A DNA stretch of 6,035 nucleotides, taken from assembly GCA_047616325.1 (NCBI GenBank), contig JBLHGN010000228.1, positions 1-6,035 on the forward strand, given 5' to 3'. Below are positions 1 to 5,551 of the stretch, in pieces. The notes beneath the pieces were generated by a model, which worked only from the letters and a program-made list of their open reading frames with translations, was not told where the DNA came from and did no database searches. Position 1 is the stretch's first letter; every line of letters begins with the position of its first letter. This DNA comes from JBLHGN01 sp047616325. GTDB lineage: Bacteria > Pseudomonadota > Gammaproteobacteria > Pseudomonadales > Cellvibrionaceae. A program made the position numbers and the translations under genes.

Positions 1-165
1 ATTCGCCAGTACGCACCCAAAGGCTCAAGCTTCGACAGCATGACGCGCGAAGATGTTGAAAAAATTATGACCAAATTAAATAACCGCCCAAGAAAATGTT
101 TAGGCTTTTGTACCCCAAATCAGGTATGGTTTGGGATCAATCCACCGATTGCACTAGCGAGTTGA
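1..165 (+). pseudogene. IS30-family transposase, C-terminal part (cut by window edge)
   Basis: Frame 1 reads 54 residues to a TGA stop at 163-165. The translation begins IRQYAPKGSSFDSMTRED and continues with KLNNRPRKCLGFCTPNQVW, then ends NPPIALAS. This is the highly conserved tail of IS30-family DDE transposases: the [LI]RQYxPKG segment follows the last catalytic glutamate, and NNRPRKxLGFxTPN is a family hallmark. The catalytic Asp and Glu residues lie left of the window, so it cannot be said whether the element is complete. The visible tail has no stop or frameshift. In IS30 elements the right terminal repeat normally overlaps or directly follows the stop codon, so the element should end around 165-175. 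The DNA after that reads as a different, broken gene. Confidence 0.88.
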
Positions 166-171
166 ATCCAG

Positions 172-394
172 GAAATATCGTGTTCCAGCCAACTAATGAG
201 GGTATCTAGTGTTTTGGAAATGTAATGAGTTTGCTTTTCATCGTCATTTGCGTCAATCCATTGCTGATATTTGCTTTCATATCCTGACCATTTTTACGAT
301 TGTTTCTCAAGGCTATTTCGCTCGCTAATGGCTGTTTTTTGGATGGTTTCTTAAATAGCTTCTTAGCTCCATTAGGCGCCGAGATAAATGAAAG
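172..394 (-). pseudogene. Fragment of an unrecognised protein gene, frameshifted, cut by the IS30 end
   Basis: Reading leftward from 394, one frame gives about 32 residues of protein-like sequence (key parts NGAKKLFKKPSKKQP and LASEIALRNNRK). It then fails near a T5 run at 291-295. Adding one base there continues the reading into a second frame (KWSGYESKYQQWIDAND, then TLDTLISWLEHDISW), which runs up to the IS30 end. Each half is short and has an in-frame stop upstream, so this is debris rather than a working gene. The basic first part and the acidic, helical second part look like a small soluble protein. I do not recognise the family. The joined reading through a homopolymer is an inference; the two open stretches are seen directly. 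Confidence 0.45.
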
Positions 395-499
395 TTATCA
401 TAGTGACAGGGGACTTCTGGGAAAACAATTTTATGAACCGATACTAATCCCTTGGCATCATCTCCAGTCGTTCTCTCCGGCTTCAAACCTTTGCTCTAA

Positions 500-559
500 C
501 CGCATAAACCAACTTACGTCTGACATTCGTGAGCGCCATTTCTCGACAATGTCTTTCAA
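500..559 (-). pseudogene. Possible fragment of a REP-associated (Y1-type) transposase
   Basis: The - strand reads PLKDIVEKWRSRMSDVSWFMR across this interval. The segment WRxRxSDxSWFMR resembles a conserved stretch of the tyrosine (Y1, IS200-like) transposases associated with REP elements, where it is usually followed by LNExIARxAN. Here the sequence after SWFMR turns into unrelated residues (LEQRFEAGENDWR), so only about 20 residues of similarity remain. The call is from memory of the motif and the stretch is short, so it stays tentative. It sits between the unknown gene fragment and the IS91 fragment. Confidence 0.4.
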
Positions 560-565
560 TGGTCG

Positions 566-733
566 GCGTTCAACGTCATCCTCGGTTGTCGCACAGGACG
601 CTACGGCGAAATCGGCCTGCCCGTGGGAAATTTTTTGCCAGCGCACATGCGGTCACCGCGCCTGCAATCAGTGTCAGCATCAAGCCACCTCCGCGTGGCT
701 CGCTCAGCAGGAGCGCAAGCTCTTACCTGTGAA
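566..733 (+). pseudogene. IS91-family transposase remnant: zinc-binding N-terminal region
   Basis: Two + strand frames together give the N-terminal zinc-binding domain of IS91-type (HUH, rolling-circle) transposases. From about 566 one frame reads AFNVILGCRTGRYGEIG, matching the first CRT motif. From about 630 the reading moves to another frame: CGHRACNQCQHQATSAWL, followed by a match to the QERKLLPV motif. In the family this is followed by a [YF]FMVTFTLP segment, but here the sequence becomes unrelated after about 733. The element is therefore both frameshifted and truncated, with the whole catalytic HUH and tyrosine region missing. The open frame running 300-821 includes this piece only by chance and should not be treated as a gene. 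Confidence 0.6.
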
Positions 734-791
734 CTGTTCTACCGAAAAAATCGTTAGAATAGTTTGTCAATTGGTAAGTAACGAATTTTCT

Positions 792-813
792 AACCCGCCC
801 TTAGACGGGTTTT
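792..813 (+). terminator. Rho-independent-like hairpin, + strand
   Basis: AACCCG and CGGGTT form a 6-bp stem around an 8-nt loop, followed by TTGTT. The T-rich side is on the + strand, so it would stop rightward transcription coming out of the transposon debris. It has no matching gene of its own in the window. On the - strand the hairpin is followed by purines, so it is a poor terminator for the lipoprotein gene. Confidence 0.45.
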
Positions 814-834
814 GTTCGTAAATAGGAAATTAAT

Positions 835-858
835 TTGATTGTTTTACAAGTCAATCAA
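835..858. repeat. Perfect 7-bp inverted repeat after the lipoprotein gene
   Basis: TTGATTG (835-841) and CAATCAA (852-858) are exact inverted copies with a 10-nt spacer, 18 nt beyond the stop of the - strand lipoprotein gene. The stem is AT-rich and no T run follows on the - strand. It may be a weak transcript-end hairpin rather than a standard terminator. Confidence 0.35.
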
Positions 859-875
859 TTTTGAATCCAAAGTAT

Positions 876-1790
876 CTATTTTTTACGAAAAAGCAAAGTC
901 ATTCGATTAGATTCACCGATTGCAGCATATTCGCTCTTTAGTATTTCATTGTCTTGGCTAGTTGCATAGCTCGGCGGTAAGCGCCAAACAATATCCTCTT
1001 CACCCGGTTGGTCTTTTGGGTTTTCATTTAGCGAAGACTCTTTAAGTAATTTGAAACCGGCATTTTCAAATTGCGTAATGACGGCAGATTTTTTTAAATA
1101 ACCATTCGACCCATTTGCCCATTCATCGCTCTTATCCTCGTTGGCGGCGTGTTGAACGACACCAACAACGCCATCCTTCTTGAGTACGCGATAGGTCCCT
1201 TGAAGCGCGGCGCTAAAAAATCCACCATCTTCCTCAAAGCGCGCTATATTGTGCAGTGATCGAACAAACAATACTGCGTCGACAGAGTTATTAAGCGTGT
1301 ACGGTAGCGAACCAAAAGTAAATGCTGAGACTGCAGCACCCTCGTCGCCCGCCCAGGCTTTGGCCTCCGTCGGCCACTCGTCTGCCCATTTTTTGCGCTT
1401 TTCTATGAACTCAGGCGTACCAAAGTCAAAGTGTGGCCACATATCTATGGAATAATCGACGCCAATTAGCTGGCCTTCTTTGCTGAGGTAGGGAGCAAGT
1501 ATTTTTGAATACCAACCGCCTCCTGGTAGGGCTTCTACTACGGTCATACCGGGTTGTATGCCCATAAAGTCCAGTGTTTCACCTGGGTGACGATATTGGA
1601 AGCGATCTTTTGCTTCATCGTTCTGCGCCTCGAGAATGCCTGCAAGGAGATTTGCGCGAGTTTTTTCTGCAGCCTCCAGGTTTATGCCAACCTTTTCTTG
1701 CATTACATTGTTCGGTATAGCATCCTCATATTCACCCTGGCCGCAAGCAACAAGGTAGCTTAGACTGATGACTAGTAGTATTATCTTCAT
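876..1790 (-). CDS. Lipoprotein with class I methyltransferase-like fold (COG4798 type)
   Basis: A 304-residue protein. Residues 1-15 are a lipoprotein signal peptide ending in a lipobox (LVA before Cys16). Residue +2 is Gly rather than Asp, so Lol sorting would send it to the outer membrane. Residues about 60-215 resemble a Rossmann methyltransferase: RHPGETLDFMGIQPGM leads into motif I (VVEALPGGGWYS, 84-95), then an acidic residue after strand 2 (GVDYS, Asp112), a strand 4 region (VDAVLFVRSLHN) and GTYRVLKKDGVVGVV. WRLPPSY near 269 and the C-terminal LLFRKK also fit the secreted COG4798 'predicted methyltransferase' group. The substrate is unknown. An S-adenosylmethionine enzyme outside the cytoplasm would lack an obvious cofactor supply, so it may bind another ligand. 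The ATG start is fixed by an in-frame TAA five codons upstream; a weak ACGGAA lies 11 nt before it. It is divergent from the cyclase gene. Confidence 0.88.
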   Translation of the reverse strand: MKIILLVISLSYLVACGQGEYEDAIPNNVMQEKVGINLEAAEKTRANLLAGILEAQNDEAKDRFQYRHPGETLDFMGIQPGMTVVEALPGGGWYSKILAPYLSKEGQLIGVDYSIDMWPHFDFGTPEFIEKRKKWADEWPTEAKAWAGDEGAAVSAFTFGSLPYTLNNSVDAVLFVRSLHNIARFEEDGGFFSAALQGTYRVLKKDGVVGVVQHAANEDKSDEWANGSNGYLKKSAVITQFENAGFKLLKESSLNENPKDQPGEEDIVWRLPPSYATSQDNEILKSEYAAIGESNRMTLLFRKK

Positions 1791-1858
1791 TGTCGTTGTG
1801 TTCCGTTAGTGGTCATTGTTGGAGTTCGTTGCTGTGACTGGAAGGTGTGCCTGTTAAT

Positions 1859-1875
1859 CGTTAACCTTGTTAACG
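1859..1875. promoter_or_regulatory. Operator-like palindrome CGTTAAC-ctt-GTTAACG
   Basis: A perfect inverted repeat with 7-bp arms and a 3-bp spacer, 69 nt upstream of the lipoprotein start codon. It falls directly after the predicted -10 box of that gene, where a bound dimeric repressor would block initiation. A related half-site (GTTAAT) lies just beside it at 1853. The repeat is seen directly; its use as an operator is inferred from symmetry and position. Confidence 0.45.
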
Positions 1876-1883
1876 TACTGCAA

Positions 1884-1912
1884 CATATAATAAAAATTAA
1901 AATGACTTCCAA
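1884..1912 (-). promoter_or_regulatory. Candidate sigma-70 promoter for the lipoprotein gene
   Basis: On the - strand, TTGGAA (1907-1912) and TATATG (1884-1889) are 17 nt apart and would start transcription near 1876. Each box matches the consensus at only four positions or so in AT-rich DNA, so this is tentative. Its support is the good spacing and the palindrome at the predicted start point. Confidence 0.3.
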
Positions 1913-1977
1913 TTTAGATGTAAATAACACCAGTGTGCTACTTACCTAGAATGTGGCCTTACAGATACAACAGAAAA

Positions 1978-1994
1978 AATTGCGGTAAGCAATT
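1978..1994. repeat. Inverted repeat AATTGC-ggtaa-GCAATT
   Basis: Perfect 6-bp arms with a 5-nt spacer in the middle of the divergent intergenic region. It could be a regulator site or a small hairpin. Arms this short can arise by chance in AT-rich DNA. Confidence 0.3.
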
Positions 1995-2077
1995 AGTGTA
2001 TTAAGACCAACTACTCGTTCATCTTAACAGTATTGTTCCAAGCGTGTTAGCACGAGCGGTTTACTAGAATAGACAAA

Positions 2078-2093
2078 GTGAACAGCGGTTCAC
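2078..2093. repeat. Inverted repeat GTGAAC-agcg-GTTCAC
   Basis: Perfect 6-bp arms with a 4-nt spacer, about 87 nt upstream of the annotated start of the CBS-GGDEF gene. Its right arm overlaps a possible weak -35 (TTCACA, 2089-2094), with CATACT at 2111-2116 as a poor -10. A regulator site for the cyclase gene is plausible but unproven. Confidence 0.35.
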
Positions 2094-2179
2094 AAAACTG
2101 GAAATTGGCGCATACTAGTCACCAGCCAACTACAAGTGATGAGTTATTCTCTACATAGGCCCCCACGAGACGCCAACGT

Positions 2180-3169
2180 GTGGGAATTTATCGGAACCAA
2201 GTTGAGCCCCTGGAATTATCCGTGAAAGTAAAAGATCTGATGTCTTCAACAGTAAAAATACTTTCTGAGTCGGATTCTATATCCACAATTGTCGAGGCCA
2301 TGGCGACCCATCGCTACTCCTGCGTATTTGTATGCGATGAAGGCATGCCCCTTGGTATTATCACTGAACGAGACATCGTTCAGATGCTCTCGCGCGAGAT
2401 CAAAAAAAATATATCTCGACATGGACATGGGCTGGCACAGTTGGACGAAATCTGTGCGCGCGACATAATGACTAACGATCCCATCTCTATTGACCAAGAC
2501 AGTAACATACGAGATGCACTGTCGTTGGCAAGATCCCGCAAAGTACGTCACCTGCCGGTGGTTGATAAACATCAGCACCTAAAAGGTGTGATAACTCAAG
2601 CCGAAATTATGGAGGCCTATGTATCATCACTGCAGCATTCGTCGGATTTAGAAGCGGCCAACCAGCAGTTGACCTTAATCGCTCATGAAGATCCTCTATT
2701 AGAGATTGGCAACCGCAGAGCGATGGCGTTAGACCTCTCCCACATGGAGGCCAGGTCGAGGCGGTCTGGCGAGCCCTATGCAATTTTGATGATCGACGTT
2801 GATTATTTTAAAACCTATAACGACACTCTCGGCCACCAAGAGGGCGATAAGGCCCTTAAAGCTTTAGTAAAATCAATTAAAATTAATAAAAGAGATATAG
2901 ATCGTATTTACCGCTATGGAGGAGAGGAGGTATTAGTGCTACTGCCGGAGACCAAGGTTAAAGAGGCTATCGTTGCTGCTGAGAGATTGCGTATGGGTAT
3001 CGAAACGCTAAAGATACCCCACCCTAGAAGCCCGGGCAATATATTAACGGTTAGCATAGGCGTTGCCGCCACCTACGGTGGCAGTTGGAATGGTACCATT
3101 GAAATTGCCGATCAGGCGCTTTACCGAGCCAAGCAAGCGGGTCGAAACCAATGCGTTAGTGCCGTTTAA
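2180..3169 (+). CDS. Diguanylate cyclase with two N-terminal CBS domains
   Basis: A 329-residue cytoplasmic protein with no signal peptide or membrane segment. CBS1 is about 16-72 (VKDLMSSTV to GIITERDIV, with the nucleotide-ribose T-x-x-D pattern at 62-65). CBS2 is about 92-150 (ARDIMTNDPISI to GVITQAEI). A short helical linker leads to a GGDEF domain at about 168-329. The metal and substrate residues look intact: IDVDYF (Asp206, Asp208), N214 and GGEE (247-250). The signature ends in Val rather than Phe, and the domain opens with DPLLEIGNRR instead of DxLTGLxNR. RDID (238-241), five residues before GGEE, is a complete I-site. It should make c-di-GMP from two GTP, with feedback inhibition and control by adenine nucleotides bound to the CBS pair. 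The start at 2180 is GTG with no clear ribosome site. GTG 2222 or ATG 2240 are alternatives, and both keep almost all of CBS1. Divergent from the lipoprotein gene. Confidence 0.92.
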   Translation: MGIYRNQVEPLELSVKVKDLMSSTVKILSESDSISTIVEAMATHRYSCVFVCDEGMPLGIITERDIVQMLSREIKKNISRHGHGLAQLDEICARDIMTNDPISIDQDSNIRDALSLARSRKVRHLPVVDKHQHLKGVITQAEIMEAYVSSLQHSSDLEAANQQLTLIAHEDPLLEIGNRRAMALDLSHMEARSRRSGEPYAILMIDVDYFKTYNDTLGHQEGDKALKALVKSIKINKRDIDRIYRYGGEEVLVLLPETKVKEAIVAAERLRMGIETLKIPHPRSPGNILTVSIGVAATYGGSWNGTIEIADQALYRAKQAGRNQCVSAV

Positions 3170-3265
3170 TTAACACACTAATTATCAGTAAAGTCTTACT
3201 CACTATAATCAATCTTTCTATCCATCAATTATGTTATTAAAAACTTAGTGCGCTTCAGGTTTGAA

Positions 3266-3291
3266 TATTTGCAGTAGCTATTATGCAAATA
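3266..3291. promoter_or_regulatory. Perfect 8-bp inverted repeat upstream of a startless small frame
   Basis: TATTTGCA (3266-3273) and TGCAAATA (3284-3291) are exact inverted copies, 10 nt apart. Their arrangement fits a site for a dimeric helix-turn-helix regulator, with centres one to two helical turns apart. TATTAT (3279-3284), a fair -10 box, overlaps the spacer, and a strong Shine-Dalgarno sequence follows at 3304-3309. The symmetry is seen directly; the regulatory role is inferred. Confidence 0.45.
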
Positions 3292-3318
3292 CAATAATAT
3301 TTTAGGAGACTAAAATTA

Positions 3319-3411
3319 ATAAAACAAAAATCCGATGCGAATACCAGCGAAAACTCATCACAAGGCGTTCAAAATACAGTATCGAAAACCGCACAAAGTG
3401 ATTTCAATTAG
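3319..3411 (+). CDS. Possible 30-codon small gene lacking a standard start codon
   Basis: AGGAGA at 3304-3309 is followed by a frame open to TAG at 3409-3411. The codon at the usual distance (9 nt) is ATA, followed by KQKSDANTSENSSQGVQ and NTVSKTAQSDFN. No ATG, GTG or TTG is available in frame. ATA would have to be a rare initiator or a mutated ATG. The peptide is polar, rich in Ser, Thr, Asn and Gln, without membrane segment or Cys, and I do not recognise it. Its stop overlaps the stop of the convergent kinase gene (shared bases 3409-3410). It could instead be the decayed start of a lost gene, or simply chance. The strong ribosome site and the inverted repeat before it are the reasons to list it. 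Confidence 0.25.
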   Translation: MKQKSDANTSENSSQGVQNTVSKTAQSDFN

Positions 3412-4463
3412 ACGGCTGAATTTGAAATCGCCGCTCTAAACAAAGAAAGAAATTTATTAGCGTCAGAAATTCTTTTATCTCGCTCAAAGCAAAGTGTCTG
3501 GCGTATACAATCAGCAATCATTAAATTCGATATATTTGGCAGTTTAGGTTTAAGGCAGGCTTTGCTTGCGCTTAACGCATCTTTACCAGAAAAAGGGTGT
3601 GAGCCGCCAAGCAACTCGCAGGCGATTATTCCTAAGGCGTAAACATCGTCACTGGGGTGTGCTGCTTGGCTGCGGATCATTTCTGGACTTGCATACATAA
3701 GCGTAAGTGCGCCTAGTTGGCCGGGGTCAAAGCCATCTTGATATAGTTCTTTATTGGCGGCGCGAGCGATGCCAAAATCGAGAATTTTCACCACACCCTC
3801 TTTTGTCAAAAAGAGATTTGCTGGTTTTAAATCGGAATGCACTATGCCTTTTGAATGTGCAAAACCCAAGCCGGTAGCGATCTGTTCAATAATATTTAGT
3901 CTATTTTCCTCATCGATAGTAAAACCACATTGCAGCTTTAATATCTTATTTAGGTCTGAACCTATTAACTGTTCCATGGTGAAATAAATATCATTCTTTG
4001 TTTGGGTGAAAGCTAGTACCTTGACAATATTTGGGTGAGCAAGTGCTTGTGTTCGTTTCGCTTCCCTCTGTAGGGTTGTCAGTGCCTGCGGGTGGGATTT
4101 AAAAGCATCATTTAACAGTTTAATCGCCACGTAGTGTTTGGATGTTTTTTCTGTGCTGCTAGATTGAGGTGCTTTGCTTGCACGAGGCTTGTGTAGGTCA
4201 AGCGCCCTGTAGACTGAGCCCATACCGCCACGGCCTAAAATATCTTCAATTGCAAAACGACCGCCGATAACACTTCCAGGTTTAATTTCGATTTCAAGCG
4301 GTTGCGGATGTTGGCCAACGGGCTGTAAAACATTAATAACAGTAACCGCACTGTTGTCGCTTACCACGGGTTTCGTTTTGCGATTTATCTGGGTCGTTTT
4401 TTCTACCGTGCACCTACTTGGTGAGGTATCTCCAACGTGGTCATTGTTATCAGTATTTTGCAT
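3408..4463 (-). CDS. Soluble Hanks-type Ser/Thr protein kinase (HSD type)
   Basis: A 351-residue protein from the ATG at 4463. Residues 1-60 are polar, rich in Thr and Ser and probably disordered. The kinase domain runs about 70-345: glycine loop GRGGMGSVY (77-84), ATP lysine in VAIK (Lys115), helix C Glu134, catalytic loop HSDLKPAN (209-216), DFG (229-231), SPE in place of APE (259-261), D273 and closing Arg331. All catalytic residues are present. The HRD arginine is Ser, making it a non-RD kinase that may not need activation-loop phosphorylation; HSDxKP loops occur in a group of gammaproteobacterial kinases. An insert of about 20 residues lies before VAIK. There is no membrane segment or sensor domain. 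The frame stays open up to a TTG at 4670, but the extra 69 residues look like noncoding translation, so the inner ATG, with AGAG ten nt upstream, is preferred. Located downstream of phoH in the same direction. Substrate unknown. Confidence 0.88.
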   Translation of the reverse strand: MQNTDNNDHVGDTSPSRCTVEKTTQINRKTKPVVSDNSAVTVINVLQPVGQHPQPLEIEIKPGSVIGGRFAIEDILGRGGMGSVYRALDLHKPRASKAPQSSSTEKTSKHYVAIKLLNDAFKSHPQALTTLQREAKRTQALAHPNIVKVLAFTQTKNDIYFTMEQLIGSDLNKILKLQCGFTIDEENRLNIIEQIATGLGFAHSKGIVHSDLKPANLFLTKEGVVKILDFGIARAANKELYQDGFDPGQLGALTLMYASPEMIRSQAAHPSDDVYALGIIACELLGGSHPFSGKDALSASKACLKPKLPNISNLMIADCIRQTLCFERDKRISDANKFLSLFRAAISNSAV

Positions 4464-4876
4464 TGATTTGGCTCTAATATAGCGGAGCGCGAGATAACCT
4501 AGTATATAACCAATCTGAAATATTGGCCTACCAAACTTAGGCCTCAAAGGTCGACCATAAGAGCATTTCGTGCGCGCACTAACAAAAAATTCAACATAAT
4601 TACCGCCGAAGTATATGGCGTAACGCCAATACTTTCTCATATTTCTGCCAAACTGACTTGGGGAGTGCAAAGCCCGTACGTATTTTTATAGAATGTAAAA
4701 TATGCATTTATTTCTTTTTAAGTCAATCGCTTACGGCAATATGTTGTAGGCGTCAAAAGCCTGAAATGCTCTCTTAGACCTTTTATTTGTACGGCTTTAA
4801 ACCAGAACTACCTATAAAACGATAAGGCCAAGAGCGAACAACGCAAAAAATTGATTCGCTGCCGCTAGGTCAGCTA
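4464..4876. other. 413-nt gap between phoH and the kinase gene
   Basis: The right part (4671-4876) holds the candidate kinase promoter and no convincing terminator for phoH. The best - strand structures are GCTAG/CTAGC arms around 4871-4888 and GCTG/CAGC arms nearby, with a T6 run about 10 nt further on, too far for a standard terminator. The left part (4464-4670) is a possible kinase leader. It is open in the kinase frame, but its translation (basic and aromatic, no motif) is not convincing protein. Confidence 0.4.
4697..4726 (-). promoter_or_regulatory. Candidate sigma-70 promoter for the kinase gene
   Basis: On the - strand, TTGACT (4721-4726) and TATTTT (4697-4702) are 18 nt apart. Transcription would begin near 4690, leaving a leader of roughly 225 nt before the preferred kinase start at 4463. 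This suggests the kinase is transcribed on its own rather than only from the phoH promoter. Confidence 0.4.
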
Positions 4877-5551
4877 CTAGCCCACTTCGTAGCGATCAAT
4901 AAGTTCTCTTACCAATCCGCTTCTTACAATGTCGGCGCGATCAAATTTGTGCACGTATACATCGTGCAAACCGGCGACACGCTCAATGGCATCGACTAGC
5001 CCATTACGGTAGCGAATATCGCTCTGCTTAATGTCACCGCTTACAACGACTTTACAGTCTTCGCCAATACGCGTAAGAAACATTTTCATTTGTTCTGGGG
5101 AGGTATTTTGCGCTTCGTCCAAAATAACAAATGATTCGTTATTGAAGGTTTTACCTCGCATATACGCCAATGGCGCCGCAACAATTCGTCCGTGGCGGAG
5201 AAGGTAGTTTACGGCACCTGCTCCCAGTCGTTCGTTGAGTATGTCGCGAAAAGCATCGATATACGCCGAAAACTTTTCGTCGAGGTCCCCTGGCAAAAAA
5301 CCCAAACTCTCACCCGCTTCTACCGCAGGGCGGGTAAGAATAATGCGTTCAATTCTGCCCGAATCGAGCGCCTGCGCTGCCAATGCACCGGCACAATAAC
5401 TTTTTCCGGTGCCGGCGGGGCCAATGCCAAAGGTGAGGCTATGGTTGTTGATAGCGTTAATATAGCTTTGTTGGGCGGGAGTTCGTGCTTTTAGGGGGGG
5501 GGGTATCTTGCCTGGGGGGAAATGCACTGGTGGCGACGCGTGAGTGCGCAT
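4877..5551 (-). CDS. phoH: PhoH-family P-loop ATPase, core domain (reading frame broken upstream)
   Basis: This frame encodes the PhoH ATPase core. Motifs, numbered in the rejoined 270-residue protein: Walker A GPAGTGKS (90-97), ILTRPAVEAGESLGFLPGD (about 117-135), AYMRGKTF (175-182), Walker B VILDEAQN (188-195), MKMFLTRIGE (201-210), SGDIKQSD (217-224) and a C-terminal VRSGLV with a likely arginine finger (Arg256). It is an ATP-binding cytoplasmic protein related to superfamily 1 helicase cores. E. coli PhoH belongs to the phosphate-starvation (Pho) regulon, but its precise role is unsettled. The ATG at 5551 has no ribosome site and the first 15 or so codons are unlike PhoH. The natural start is probably ATG 5690 in another frame, separated by the C10 run at 5494-5503. 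With nine C the frames join exactly. Either a sequencing or assembly error, slippage, or a genuine mutation. Confidence 0.88.
   Translation of the reverse strand: MRTHASPPVHFPPGKIPPPLKARTPAQQSYINAINNHSLTFGIGPAGTGKSYCAGALAAQALDSGRIERIILTRPAVEAGESLGFLPGDLDEKFSAYIDAFRDILNERLGAGAVNYLLRHGRIVAAPLAYMRGKTFNNESFVILDEAQNTSPEQMKMFLTRIGEDCKVVVSGDIKQSDIRYRNGLVDAIERVAGLHDVYVHKFDRADIVRSGLVRELIDRYEVG

Noticed and set aside
730..820. Possible integron attC or tRNA-like structure around the 792-813 hairpin
   Set aside because: Core sites do not fit the attC consensus and no cloverleaf can be drawn; a simple terminator hairpin explains it.
300..821. 173-codon open frame on the + strand
   Set aside because: Only a short part (about 640-733) matches anything, and that is an IS91 remnant whose first half lies in another frame. 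The rest is antisense to the unknown gene fragment.
1249..1763. Two + strand open frames inside the lipoprotein gene
   Set aside because: They are antisense shadows of a gene with clear family motifs and have no motifs themselves.
2246..2578. 110-codon - strand frame inside the cyclase gene
   Set aside because: Antisense to the CBS domains, with no recognisable protein features.
3412..3642. Open + strand frame continuing after the TAG of the small frame, antisense to the kinase
   Set aside because: It mirrors well-conserved kinase C-terminal coding sequence, so it is most likely a shadow frame; no start codon or ribosome site supports it.
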